DNA of 64,000 bases from NCBI GenBank assembly GCA_034770075.1, contig CM068385.1:53452746-53516745 (forward strand). The letters are read 5' to 3'. Position numbers and translations under genes: made by a program. This DNA is from Aralia elata (lineage: Eukaryota > Streptophyta > Magnoliopsida > Apiales > Araliaceae). A model generated the notes under the pieces. The model was given only the letters and a program-made list of their open reading frames with translations, made no database searches and was not told the DNA's origin. This document shows positions 13,818 through 24,568 of the stretch, piece by piece (the stretch's first letter is position 1; each line of letters opens with the position of its first letter).

Positions 13818-13942
13818 CTCGCCCCGGCGAGAATTTTGTGAAGGAATTTCTCTCCCTGGCGGGAGCTCGCCCCGGCGAGAGTTTTGTGAAGGAATTCCTC
13901 GCCCCGGCGAGAGTTTGTGAAGGATTTTCTCGCCTCGGCGGG
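13818..13942. repeat. Tandem CTCGCCCCGGCGAG palindromes in B1
   Basis: Three perfect 14-bp palindromes CTCGCCCCGGCGAG (13818, 13866, 13898) and two variants (13850, 13929) are spaced about 16 or 32 bp apart, separated by 'ttttgtgaaggaatt'. The short ORF across them is an artefact of the repeat. Confidence 0.75.
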
Positions 13943-14169
13943 AATTAAAAAAAAGAGTAAAAAGAATAGAGTAAAAATTTTATTCTTTCTTTGTGATCAT
14001 ATTATGTTATCGTAGACATATCTAAAGCTTAGGCTAACATATTAATTAAAGTATTAAATGATATTGGATGAGAACGAGTCCTGAAGTGTTTATAATACTG
14101 TAACTAATTGTTGTTACTGTTTTATAAACGGAATGTATAGGTTGATTAGAGAATGTGAGTATTAAATTT

Positions 14170-14360
14170 ATAGTCTACGCACGAGGCAAGTATCTTATCC
14201 TTACTTTTACACTTACGCAAGTTTCTATCTTGATCTATTATTTCGTTGAAAGCAAGCTACCTAATACTACCTTGATTTCAATTACGCAAGTTCCTAAATT
14301 TCATTATCTTAGAATGCAAGCTTCATAATGCTATTACTTACTTAAGTAAGTTATTATTCC
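14170..14360 (+). repeat. Degenerate GCAAGTT array in B1 LTR
   Basis: The motif (g)GCAAG(T/C)(T/A)NCTA recurs about every 33-36 bp from 14184 to about 14350, each followed by AT-rich filler. A similar array sits at 47690-47885 in solo LTR H. Confidence 0.45.
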
Positions 14361-14429
14361 TATTCCATTCAATTTCATGGATTCAATGAGACGTTTTAAT
14401 TTCCTCTTTGTAATGCTTCAGTTATATAG

Positions 14430-15564
14430 TGAAAGTAATATGCACACAAGCCAATCATATTTGATATGATGTAGCATATACTTTGTAATCTTATTCATTT
14501 ATTAATAAAAGAATTGATTTTCTTAAAAGGCGTTTTATATTATCTATGTGGTGCTGTTATATTAAATGTGATAAACCCATAGTTTTGAGCAATGCTTTTA
14601 GAATCATGATGGTGATCATGCTAATGAGATCTAAATTCTAGATAGCTCACAAACTAAAATTGTTCCTAATCGTTGGATTACTAAATTGGGGATTAGTGAA
14701 TCCGGATAGATTAGTACATACGTTGCTTGCTCTTAGGAAGAGGATGATTGATCTCATAATCATTTGTGTGGAGACACTAAAGCAAATATGTAGGTGCTTA
14801 TTAGAGAATAAGTTCACTAAACGTGACTCGCTAAGGAATACCTAATGGAGTTTGACTCGCCTGTCAATAGGAATTCCTCTAGTGATAGTAGTACAAGTGA
14901 TCCTTGGACTTGAGATTATCATAGTATCTTGTTTATGATGAGTTATACTTTGACATGTCCCTTAAGACCTTTGGGGTATATCAAAGGGTATGATTGGGTA
15001 TAATAAGTTGTACATGGAGATAGGTGAATGATTAACAAAGAATCTACCACGTCTAGTAAAAGATGTGAATGTCCTATGTGATTCGATAAATGACAACTTA
15101 GTAGTCCTTGGCCAAGGCAGAATGAAATTAGAAAGGAGTTTCTAATTTGCATTATTTAGAGTTGTGCATTTGGGAATCGAAATGCATATAATTAAATAAA
15201 ATAAGACTTGACAGTAAATCCATGTCTTATATTTAATTGGGACATTGTATGGTAGAAGGATTGAATTGTACGGTAACTATTTACTCAAAGGTTCTTTTGT
15301 GATTAATGTTGAAATCTATATTATCTGAAAAGTCGTTGATCGCTAAGGGGGCTTACCCTTATTGTAGAATAAATATTATTTATTTAAATGAATTAAATAG
15401 TTTAATTTATTTATTTAAATAAGATTATAATTGTTCTAATTGATTTATTCACAACCGGTTTAATATGGAGAACCTAAAGGGTCACACCGCAAAAGGAAAA
15501 TATTTATTTAAGAAGTAAATGGCATAATTGTAATAATAAGTTAAGTGTATTTAATTTAGTCTAT
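14430..15564 (+). repeat. Copia C 5' LTR, first segment
   Basis: Starts TGAAAGTAATATGC and is collinear with 35534-36667. It breaks at TCTAT, the target site of Athila element D; the LTR resumes at 27130-27141 and again at 29235. Confidence 0.92.
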
Positions 15565-15758
15565 TGATGAGTGGGTTTTATACCTACGAATCAGATACCA
15601 ATATACGCGAATTATTGCTTAGTTCCATGGTTTTCAGTTACTTTTCATGTATTTTGTGTGTTTTTGTAGGTTGCACATGTTGGGATTGCATTGGGCGAGA
15701 ATTGGACGTTCGAGTGGATGAAGTTGCTGATGTAGCTGATGTTGCAGGATTTTAGAGC

Positions 15759-15891
15759 AGCGCGGCCGCGCCCAAAATGAACTGGGTAGCAGCACGGCCG
15801 CGCGTGATGTCAGAGTTAGAAAAAAATTTGCTGCCAGAGTGGCGCGGCTGCGCGCCTTGCAAGCTTAATCCAGGCGCGGTCGCGCCGGTTC
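15759..15891. repeat. GCGGCCGC palindrome cluster, D 5' LTR
   Basis: Copies of AGCGCGGCCGCGCC at about 15759, 15791, 15849 and 15878; only the first keeps the full GCGGCCGC (15762-15769). The others differ by C-to-T or G-to-A changes, as expected from methyl-CpG decay. The same cluster in the 3' LTR (25918-26046) keeps three intact sites. Confidence 0.8.
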
Positions 15892-15987
15892 GAGTGAGGG
15901 CAAAGTTGACTTTTTAGTTGTTTTAATTGGATTTGATTTGATCTTGGATTTGAAACGTTGTAATTAATTAGGGGTTTTATTAGTTAT

Positions 15988-15995
15988 TATAAATA
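15988..15995 (+). promoter_or_regulatory. Putative TATA box, D 5' LTR
   Basis: TATAAATA in the context ATTATAAATAGG, about 420 bp into the LTR; conserved in the 3' LTR at 26148-26155. Position suits the U3/R boundary. Confidence 0.5.
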
Positions 15996-16970
15996 GGTGT
16001 TTTCTAGTTGGTAATTGATATCTATTATTAGCAAACCCTAGTTTGGAGTAATTGGTGAAGACTTGAAGCAAGTTGATAGCAAGGAGAAAGCAAAGAGGAG
16101 CAGGACAGAGATTGAAGGATTGTTTACAGTGTTTCTTCTCTTTTCTCTTTATTCAAAACTTTTTGATGTTATTAAACTTGTGGATTATGAATTCTAGTTT
16201 ATTTATGAACTAAATTTCTTTTAAGGCTATAATGGATCTTAATGTGTAGTTTTGAATAGCATGCTCTTTGAATATTATGATTAGCTATTTTTGGATTGTC
16301 TATTATGGTTTATACTAAATTGTTTAATTATCTGGCCAATAATTACCGAGATATTCTATATGAATTCGAGAGATGAAGTATAGATTCAGATCTGACCATA
16401 ATAGCATGTGATTGTGTATTTTGCTGTTGATGGAATTCATAATTTGTGATTAGGTTAGAGATATACTTATTCACCACATGTAATCAAAATAGGGAACTTG
16501 GGCTTTAAATCCTTTTTAATTGTAATTCACATAGAAATATAGTGAGTTAGTTATCTAGGGTGATTAACTTGAATCTATCAATAGTGGATTTAAGTTAAGT
16601 TGTTTATGAAACGTTGAAAGATGATCATAAATAGTGATGAGTTCCTGGTTAACAATCCAGAATAACTAGCATAATCTAAAGGGGAGCATGCTGAGTAAAA
16701 TAAAGCATTAAGTGAAGTTATAGTCTTAAGTCTTTAAAAATCTGTTTTCAAACTAGCGTTAATAATTTAATTTAGAATTAATTAGTTAAATTCAAAACCT
16801 CAGAAATCATAAATCATTTGTTTACTAAAAATTGATTTGATTTAAATTTGGAATTTGTCATTATAGAATCAATTCTTCTTTGTGGGACGATACTCTACTT
16901 TCACTTTATTACTTGTGGACTGCGTATACTTGCGTATTTTTGCTAGTAAAGATTTTGGCAAACAAGTTTT

Positions 16971-16988
16971 TGGCGCTGTTGTCGGGGA
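16971..16988 (+). other. Primer-binding site of Athila D (tRNA-Asp type)
   Basis: TGGCGCTGTTGTCGGGGA starts 6 bp after the LTR. It differs at two positions from TGGCGCCGTTGCCGGGGA, the complement of the plant tRNA-Asp 3' end used by Athila-type elements. Confidence 0.8.
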
Positions 16989-17088
16989 ACAATTGTGTCT
17001 ATAATTTGAAGTTTTAATTTAATTAATTTAGTTTTAGTTAACATTGTTTTTCTTGTTACTTCCTGTTTCAGGTGATCTCGGTTTATTT

Positions 17089-18774
17089 ATGCAAACACGA
17101 TCCAAGCAGCCGGAACTTGTGCAGAGTGAAGACGATCTTGAAAACAAGTTACGTAAGTTGAGAAAGTTTTGCCGTGAGACCATCGAGAAAGAAAAAATGG
17201 CTAACGAAGAACAGAAATCATTGAGGGAATATGCCATGCCTAAGCTTGATGAAATCAGGTCAAGCATCATGAGGCCAGCCATCACGGCTAATTCCTTTGA
17301 GATCAAGTCGGGTACAATTCAGATGATTCAGAATGCGGTACAGTTTGGGGGATTAGCCAACGATGATCCTAATGAACACTTGGTTAGCTTTCTTGAGATT
17401 TGTGATACATTCAAATATCCCAATGTATCTGATGATGCGGTGAGACTACGTCTGTTTCCGTTTTCGCTAAGGGATAAAGCAAAGAGTTGGTTACACTCAC
17501 TTCCACCGGGGTCCATCACAACTTGGGATGACTTGGCTCAGAAATTCCTAGCAAAATTCTTTTCGCCGGCTAAGTCTGCTAAGTTGAGAAACGATATTTC
17601 CACTTTTGAACAAAGTCATGGAGAGACACTGTATGAGGCTTGGGAAAGGTTCAAAGAGTTATTGAGAAGATGTCCACATCATGCATTACCCAAGTGGCTG
17701 CAAGTCCAGACATTTTACAATGGGCTGAGTAGTAATACTCGAACAATTATAGATGCAGCTGTTGGGGGAGCACTTATGGATAAGAATTTTGATGAAGCTT
17801 TCACCTTGTTAGAAACTATGGCTGCAAATAACTATCAATGGCCGACATCGAGGATGCCACACCAAAAGGTAGCTGGAGTTTTGGAGTAGATGCGGTCACT
17901 GCACTAACAGCCCAGATGGCAGCCATGGCTAAGAAAACTGAAGCTTTGGCAGAGTCGAAGGTCCAACAAGCAGCTTATGTGTGTGAGCTATGTGCAGGGG
18001 CACATCCGACGGAATATTGTGCTATTAATCTGGAATCTGTACAGTACTTGGGGAGTTACAACCGACCACAACAACCATACCAGAATGCATATAATCCGGG
18101 GTGGAAGAATCATCCGGGTTTCTCATGGAGCAATAACTCTCAAGTTCAAAATCCCGCTCTGAGATCACAGAATCCCCCGGGTTTTCAGAACCAAGCTCCA
18201 CAACAGGCAGAGAGAACCCAATTTAGAAGAATCTTTGGCAAGATTTATCACAACATCGGAGAAAAGAATGAATGAGCAAGATAAGTTGTTAAATCAGGTA
18301 GACTTGAATGTGAAGAGCCAAGCGGTGTCAATTCGGAATCTGGAAAATCAACTCGGTCAGTTGGCTCAAGTCTTGAACAATCGACCGCAAAGAACACTTC
18401 CAAGTGATACAGAGGTTAACCCCAAGAGAGATGGTAAGGAACAATGTCAAGCTGTAACACTTCGAAGCGGGAAGCAACTCCAGCAGACCAGCGCGGCCGC
18501 GCCTGAAATACAAAGGGAGGCAGTGCGGCCGCGCCCATCCCCAGTCCCAGCTCCTGCAGAGAACTTGGTCGAAAAAGATAAGGAGACGGAGAATGAGAAA
18601 AAAGACAAGGAGCATAAAAAGCAAGCAGAAGTATACCCTCCTGTTCCATATCCTCAAAGATTTCACAAGCAAAAAATAGACAAACAATTCTCCAGATTTC
18701 TGGAAATCTTAAAAAAGCTGCTGGAGGACTATGAAACAGTAGCATTGACTGAAGAGTGTAGTGCGATATTGTAG
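17089..18774 (+). pseudogene. gag: Athila D gag, broken
   Basis: Capsid/nucleocapsid polyprotein of the particle. I take the start at ATG 17089 (MQTRSKQPEL); the frame is also open upstream without an ATG. A basic charged helix is followed by a Retrotrans_gag region (LVSFLEICDTFKY...WLHSLPPGSITTW...FSPAKSAKLRNDI) and a zinc knuckle CELCAGAHPTEYC (CX2CX3HX4C, near 17980). A 1-bp loss near 17886 shifts the frame and a second change near 18205 restores it. The tail encodes a Q/E/K-rich linker containing two GC palindromes in frame. An in-frame TAG at 18772 separates it from protease. Confidence 0.88.
18491..18534. repeat. Two GCGGCCGC palindromes inside gag coding sequence
   Basis: GCGGCCGC at 18493-18500 and 18525-18532, in the contexts AGCGCGGCCGCGCC and AGTGCGGCCGCGCC. 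They are translated in frame as SAAAP and VRPRP in the linker between nucleocapsid and protease. This is the same motif as in the LTRs and 3' spacer of this element. Confidence 0.8.
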
Positions 18775-20766
18775 AAGAAGTTGCCACCGAAGTTGAAGGA
18801 TCCGGGTAGTTTCACTATCCCTTGCATTATTGGCAACTTATCAATCAGCAGATGTTTGTGTGATTTAGGTGCGAGCATCAACCTTATGCCGTTATCGATA
18901 TATGTTCAGCTGGGTCTACCTGCACCGAAACCGACTAACATCTCTCTTCAGCTAGCTGATAGGTCGGTTACATATCCTAGAGGTATTGTGGAAGACATCT
19001 TGGTAAAAGTGGATAAATTCATATTCCCAGCCGATTTCATTATTTTGGACTATGAGGAGGACAAAGACATTCCTATCATACTTGGGAGACCTTTCTTGGC
19101 AACGGGAAGAACACTTATAGATGTGCAAAAAGGAGAATTAACTATGAGGGTGCAAGACCAAGAAGTGACATTTAATGTGTTCAAGGCCATGAAATTTCCT
19201 ACGGATGAGGAAGAGTGTTTTCGGTTGGATGTGGTAGAAAAAGTGGTGGAAGACGAGTTTTTGAGGAAATTGACTGATGATCCATTGGAATCTGTTTTAT
19301 TAGGGGAGGCTGACATGGATGACCTAGAGATGATGGAGTTTCTTCACATTTTAGATACAGTACCGAGAGTACGCAAATTTCAGATCCCCTATGAACCTTT
19401 GGAACTTACTGACAAATCCTTAGAGCGCTTGAAGCCATCTCTTGAAATACCTCCTACTCTTGAACTTAAACCTTTACCGAGCCATCTGAGGTATGCTTAT
19501 TTGGGTGAATCATCTACTTTGCCTGTTATTATTGCATCTGTACTCAACGAATTGCAGGAAAGTAAGTTGATTCGAGTTCTTCGGGAATACAAGTCAGCCA
19601 TTGGTTGGACCATTGCCGACATAAAAGGAATTAGCCCATCCTTCTGTATGCACAAGATCCTTTTGGAAGACGATGCCAAACCAATGATAGAGCAACAAAG
19701 GAGGCTGAACCCGATCATGAAAGAGGTGGTGAAAAAAGAAATTTTGAAGTGGCTTGATGCAGGTATCATTTACCCCATCTCCGATAGTAGTTGGGTGAGT
19801 CCAGTCCAGTGTGTGCCTAAAAAGGGTGGTATGACGGTTGTAGAAAACGAGAATAATGAATTGATACCGACAAGGACAGTGACTGGATGGAGGGTTTGTA
19901 TGGATTACAGGAAATTAAACAAGGCAACCCGCAAGGATCACTTTCCTCTACCCTTTATTGATCAAATGTTAGATAGACTGGCTGGGCACGAGTTCTATTA
20001 CTTATTGGATGGCTACTCAGGTTATAATCAGATAGTGATTGCCCCCGAAGATCAGGAAAAGACCACCTTCACGTGTCCTTATGGCACTTTCGCTTTTCGG
20101 AGGATGTCTTTTGGCTTATGCAATGCACCAGCGACGTTCCAAAGATGCATGATGGCTATTTTCTCAGATATGGTTGAACGTAACATGGAGATATTCATGG
20201 ACGATTTTTCAGTGTTTGGTGATACATTCGATAGTTGCTTGGAAAATCTGGTCCTGGTTTTGAAAAGATACGTGGAGACCAACTTAGTCCTCAACTGGGA
20301 AAAATGCCACTTTATGGTGGAAGAGGGGATAATTCTTGGGCACAAGGTGTCGTCAAACGGGTTAGAGGTGGATCGAGCCAAGCTGGAGACAATAGAAAAT
20401 CTACCTCCACCAACTACAGTCAAGGGAATACGGAGTTTCTTGGGACATGCCGGATTTTATAGAAGATTCATAAAGGACTTTTCTAAGATCTCTAAGCCTT
20501 TATGTAGCCTACTAGAGAAAGATGTTCCCTTTAAATTTGATGATGAGTGTCTTGCAGCTTTTGAATTGTTGAAAAGGAAATTGACTACAGCGCCAGTAAT
20601 TGTAGCACCGGATTGGTCAAGGCCATTTGAATTGATGTGTGATGCTAGTGACTATGCTATTGGGGCTGTTTTGGGTCAACGAAAGGAAAAGATTTTTCAC
20701 GCCATTTATTATGCTAGCAAAACACTATCCGATGCCCAACTCAACTATACGACGACCGAGAAGTAG
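18775..20766 (+). pseudogene. pol: Athila D pol: protease, reverse transcriptase, start of RNase H
   Basis: In frame with gag after the TAG at 18772. The aspartic protease motif DLGAS is at 18862-18876, with the flap-like ILGRPFL about 75 residues later. A 150-residue linker follows. RT spans about 19700-20300: SSWVSPVQCVPKKGG, WRVCMDYRKLN, GYSGYNQI, FGLCNAPATFQRCM and the catalytic FMDD (20194-20205). RNase H begins FELMCDASDYAIGAVLGQ. The frame stops at TAG 20764 just before LLAVVYAFDKF, where the family has a coding residue, so the break is inside RNase H. Confidence 0.92.
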
Positions 20767-22357
20767 TTGCTCGCGGTTGTGTATGCATTTGACAAATTCA
20801 GGTCGTACTTAATTGGAACTAAAGTAGTGGTGTTCACTGACCATTCTGCCATAAGATATCTGATTTCGAAGAAGGATGCGAAGCCAAGGCTGATTCGATG
20901 GATACTTCTACTCCAGGAGTTCGATTTGGAAATTCGGGATAGGAAGGGAACGGAAAATCAAGTGGCAGATCATCTCTCGAGATTAGAAAACAATGATCAC
21001 GTAAATGGAGACAAAACGGTGATCAATGAGTTCTTTCTAGATGAGCAGTTATTTGTGATCCACTCAGAAGTCCCATGGTATGCCGATTTTGTCAATTATT
21101 TGGTTAGCAACGTACTTCCTCCTGATTTGACCAGCCAACAAAAGAAAAAGTTTCTGCATGATGTAAAAAGGTACATGTGGGATGAACTGTTCCTGTTCAA
21201 ACATTGTGCCGATCAGATAATTAGACGGTGTGTGCCATAGGGTGAAGTAGAGAGTATCTTACATCATTGCCATGATTCACTATATGGAGGTCATTACGGA
21301 GGCGAGAAGACAGCGGCCAAGGTGTTGCAAGCAGGATTTTTCTGGCCAACATTGTTTAAGGATGCCCACCACTTCGTGCAAAGATGTGACAGATGTCAAA
21401 GGGTGGAAAATATTTCCAAGCGTTATGAGATGCCCTTGAATGCCATTTTAGAAGTTGAAGTTTTTGACGTTTGGGGAATAGATTTTATGGGACCATTCCC
21501 ATTGTCCTTTAACAACCTCTACATCCTTTTGGCGGTCGATTATGTCTCTAAATGGGTGGAAGCAAGTGCATTGCCGACTAATGATGCCAAAGTGGTTCTT
21601 AAATTTCTGCAGAAAAACATCTTCACACGTTTTTGGCACCCCAAGAGCAATTATCAGTGATGAAGGGAGTCACTTTTGCAACAGGTCTTTCACGGCTCTC
21701 TTAGCTAAGTATGGGGTAAACCACCGAATTACTACAGCTTACCATCCCCAGACCAGTGGCCAAGCTGAAGTGTCAAACAGAGAAGTAAAGAGAATTCTGG
21801 AGAAAATCGTCAATCCGAATAGAAAAGATTGGTCAGCAAAATTGGATGATGCAGTTTGGGCTTATCGGACAGCTTATAAGACGCCCATTGGCATGTCACC
21901 ATACCAATTAGTCTATGGAAAGGCGTGTCACCTACCGGTTGAGCTGGAACACAAAGCATACTAGGCCATCAGAAAGTTGAACTTTAATCTCGCGGCTACT
22001 GGGGAAAAGAGGTTACTTCAGCTTAACAAACTCGATGAATTCCGGTTATAAGCATATGAGAATTCAAAGCTTTACAAGGAAAAAGTAAAGAAGTGGCATG
22101 ATCGGAAAATCATCGATAGGACTTTTGAGCCAGGACAAGCAGTGCTCCTTTTCAATTCTAGGCTGAAGTTATTTCCAGGGAAGCTCAAGTCTAGGTGGTC
22201 GGGTCCCTTCATTATTAAACAAGCATTCCCTCATGGCGCCGTTGAAGTTTTTGCAAGCAATCCGGAAGAGTCGTTTAAAGCCAATGGTCAAAGATTAAAG
22301 AATTATTGGGGTGGTGGTGTTAATCGCCAGAAAACCTCAATCACTCTTGCCGATTAA
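20767..22357 (+). pseudogene. pol: Athila D pol: RNase H end and integrase, broken
   Basis: RNase H continues (VVFTDHSAIRYL, then GTENQVADHLSR). An in-frame TAG at 21238 precedes the integrase HHCC zinc domain (21262-21396, ending CDRCQR). The catalytic core has D at 21481 (GIDFMGPFP), D at 21659 (SDEG) and E at 21767, a proper D-X35-E spacing. A T insertion in a T run at 21630-21634 shifts the frame between the first and second D. Further stops occur at 21962 (TAG) and 22049 (TAA). The C-terminal part (PGQAVLLFNSRLKLFPGKLKSRWSGPF) reaches a normal stop at 22355. Confidence 0.9.
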
Positions 22358-22601
22358 AGATGAAACAGGAAGTAGTCAGGCTGAAAGACTTTAAATTAAG
22401 CGCTACTTGGGAGGCAACCCAATTTCTAATTGTTTTTAGTTATCATTTTGTGATTTTTAGGACTTAGATTTAGTTTTATTTTTATCTTATAGTAATTAGA
22501 TACTTTGTTTCTAGGTTTTTATTGTTTATAGGTCATACACCAAGGAGTATACATGAAGAAACCATCAAAAGGGCTTAACAGTTAAAATTCCAGATTTTAG
22601 C

Positions 22602-22817
22602 CCGGCGCGGCCGTGCCCCAAATGTGAAGAAAACCAGCGCGGCCGCGCCCTGCTTCAGAAAGTCAAAATTATGCAGCTGGTACACCAGCGCGGCCACGCC
22701 CAAATTGTGAAGGAAACCAGCGCGGCCGCGCCGCATCTCAGAAGTTGAAAAAAAAAATGGCTGGCACACCAGCGCGACCGCGCCCCATGCAGGTCAAATC
22801 CAAGCGCGGCCGCGCCG
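22602..22817. repeat. Tandem 84-bp repeat with six GC palindromes
   Basis: Six AGCGCGGCCGCGCC-type palindromes at about 22602, 22638, 22686, 22720, 22771 and 22803. The first five lie in about 2.4 copies of an 84-bp unit with shared phrases 'aaattgtgaag(g)aaaccagcg' and 'ggtacaccagcg'. Three keep an intact GCGGCCGC (22640, 22722, 22806). Confidence 0.8.
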
Positions 22818-23349
22818 CGATCGGTTCCCAGTTTTTCAAAATCAAGTTCGACCCGACCCACAACTGCTTCTTATTTCCTTTTCCCGCTTGGACTCTATTT
22901 CTTCAAACCTATTCCATCTAAAAAACTGACTCTCTCTGTTTCCTTCTCTTCCAAATCGGATTCCTTACCAAATCCCAATCTCTATAAAATCATTCTACAA
23001 ATCAAACTCTACCAACATCAAACCCTAGTTCATATTATCATTCATCTCCATTCTCTCTCTAATACATACATACATAGCCGACACTCTCCATTCACACCCC
23101 AAATCTGATTTCTTCAACAATCACAGAGTTCATCAAGGAGATTGTCAGTGCAACGCAGTGGGTTAGCAAGGAATCATAGTGGGTTTATTGAATTAAGTAT
23201 ATTGCAATTAGGGTTTTATATTGAACTAAGCTTTTTGTCAGAATTTTACATAGGGGATTGCATTATATTGGTTTTGTTGCTTGTAACTGAGTTGTGCATG
23301 CAAGTATTTTGGATTGTTATTGTTTGAGAAACCCTAGTGTAGTTTCTTT

Positions 23350-23363
23350 CAAGTTTGGGGGAG
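23350..23363 (+). other. Internal polypurine-like tract 1 of D
   Basis: CAAGTTTGGGGGAG, nearly the same as the polypurine tract before the 3' LTR (25708-25721). A second internal copy is at 24632-24645, so the two internal copies bracket ORF3. Confidence 0.6.
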
Positions 23364-23398
23364 GTTTTGCTGTATTGTGAATTGGGAATTGAACTGAT

Positions 23399-24568
23399 AT
23401 GGCTTCCAAACGACCACGAGGGGAATCATCCAGTTCACATGCACACGCTGAGGATGTAGATTTTGATAGGAGTCGGTTTGTTTTGGCTGAGGCAGAGGAC
23501 TTCTATCACCGGGTTTTGTTGGGCAATACCTTTGTATTGGAGCGTGGGCTAAAGCCCGATCCTGATTTGGATGGAGAGATGATGCGTATGATCAGGGCTA
23601 AAGGCTGGTTATTATTTGTAGAGCCACCATTGTCAGCACCTATTTCTGTGGTTCAAGAATTTTACGCCAACGCCAAGATTACAAAGGATGGGACGGCGTT
23701 TGTGAGGGGCTATCAGGTGCCTTATGATAGCCGAACTATTAATGATATTTATCACTTGCCTACCATTCCCTTTTCTGACCCTGAGAGTTTCCATTCTACC
23801 AATTGGGAATCCAAGCTGGAAAGAATCAAAAATGTCTTGTGCAAGCCGGGTACCGAGTGGACTACGAAACAGGGGACTGACCAAAAGCTTCACTTCCCAC
23901 ACACTGCCTTGAGTCGCTACGGCAAGGCCTGGTACAGCTTCATTTGTGCCAATCTCATGGCCACCAGGCACCAGAACGACGTGACCAAGGACCGGGCGAT
24001 TCTGCTATATGGGATAGTGATGGGAAAGTCTGTTAATGTTGGTTATGTGATTCATCAGTCTATTCGTCGTTACCTTCAGGGAGGTACTTCAGGTGGTAAC
24101 CCGCATGCTTCGGTGATTACCCGCTTATGTTCAGCTGCAGGGGTGGAGTGGGCCGACAGTGAGCCAGTGCAGCTCCCGATGAATACCATTGATCATGCGA
24201 CGATAACAAAGTATAAGGTGTGGGAAGGAGCCCCGTCGCATGCTCGTGGAGCAGGATTCTTGTTAGGGGACTATTCTGAGAGTGAGGAGGCGTCTGATCA
24301 GCCGGTGCCTGAGCCTGAACAGCCGGTTAATATCTCGCAGGCTCGATTGGATCGTATGGAGAGGCGTATGACTCGCAGGATGGATGCTATACATTCGAGC
24401 ATGACCGAGCTTCATTCTTTTTCCACTCAGCTTTCAGATAGTTTCTCGCAGGCCTTTTCTCAGTTGGGCGTTCAAGTCCAATTTCCAACGTTTGGTGCAG
24501 CCTCGACTTATCCGCCTCCGGACACGCCTTCCGATGGGGAGGAGGCAGATGATGCTACTTCGGATTAG
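23399..24568 (+). CDS. Athila ORF3 protein (putative plant transposon protein domain)
   Basis: 389 codons from a true ATG at 23399. The N-terminal 20-230 region (FYHRVLLGNTFVLERGL, AKGWLLFVEPPLSAPISVVQEFYANA, VPYDSRTINDIYHLP) looks like the 'putative plant transposon protein' domain found downstream of pol in Athila elements. A GNP/H-containing middle is followed by an acidic segment, a predicted coiled coil at about 315-355 (RLDRMERRMTRRMDAIHSSM) and an acidic end. I see no signal peptide or membrane span, so the older label env-like is not supported. Its function is unknown. It is uninterrupted although gag and pol have five stops. Confidence 0.8.
   Translation: MASKRPRGESSSSHAHAEDVDFDRSRFVLAEAEDFYHRVLLGNTFVLERGLKPDPDLDGEMMRMIRAKGWLLFVEPPLSAPISVVQEFYANAKITKDGTAFVRGYQVPYDSRTINDIYHLPTIPFSDPESFHSTNWESKLERIKNVLCKPGTEWTTKQGTDQKLHFPHTALSRYGKAWYSFICANLMATRHQNDVTKDRAILLYGIVMGKSVNVGYVIHQSIRRYLQGGTSGGNPHASVITRLCSAAGVEWADSEPVQLPMNTIDHATITKYKVWEGAPSHARGAGFLLGDYSESEEASDQPVPEPEQPVNISQARLDRMERRMTRRMDAIHSSMTELHSFSTQLSDSFSQAFSQLGVQVQFPTFGAASTYPPPDTPSDGEEADDATSD

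Larger units (their letters stand above)
15565..16964 (+). repeat. Athila D 5' LTR
   Basis: 1400 bp, TGATGAGTGG...CAAACA, nearly identical to 25724-27124. It has a TATA-like site at 15988 and four GC palindromes of the AGCGCGGCCGCGCC type (15759 to 15890), three of them altered by CpG-type transitions. Confidence 0.95.
22358..23398 (+). other. Athila D spacer between pol and ORF3
   Basis: Non-coding. It holds the GC palindrome array at 22602-22817, a pyrimidine-rich stretch near 22870-23110, and a polypurine-like CAAGTTTGGGGGAG at 23350-23363, 35 bp before the ORF3 ATG. The antisense ORFs across the array are artefacts of the repeats. Confidence 0.75.

Noticed and set aside
18328..18787. Antisense ORFs of 119-123 codons over gag
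   Set aside because: Shadows of the gag-protease linker on the other strand; no motif, no start context.
22575..22861. Antisense ORFs with repeated AAALVFFTFGARP-like text
   Set aside because: They translate the tandem GC palindromes of element D; similar peptides appear wherever the palindrome occurs.
23399..24568. ORF3 as a retroviral envelope gene
   Set aside because: I see no signal peptide, membrane span or cleavage site; the N-terminal half resembles the plant transposon-protein domain of Athila elements.
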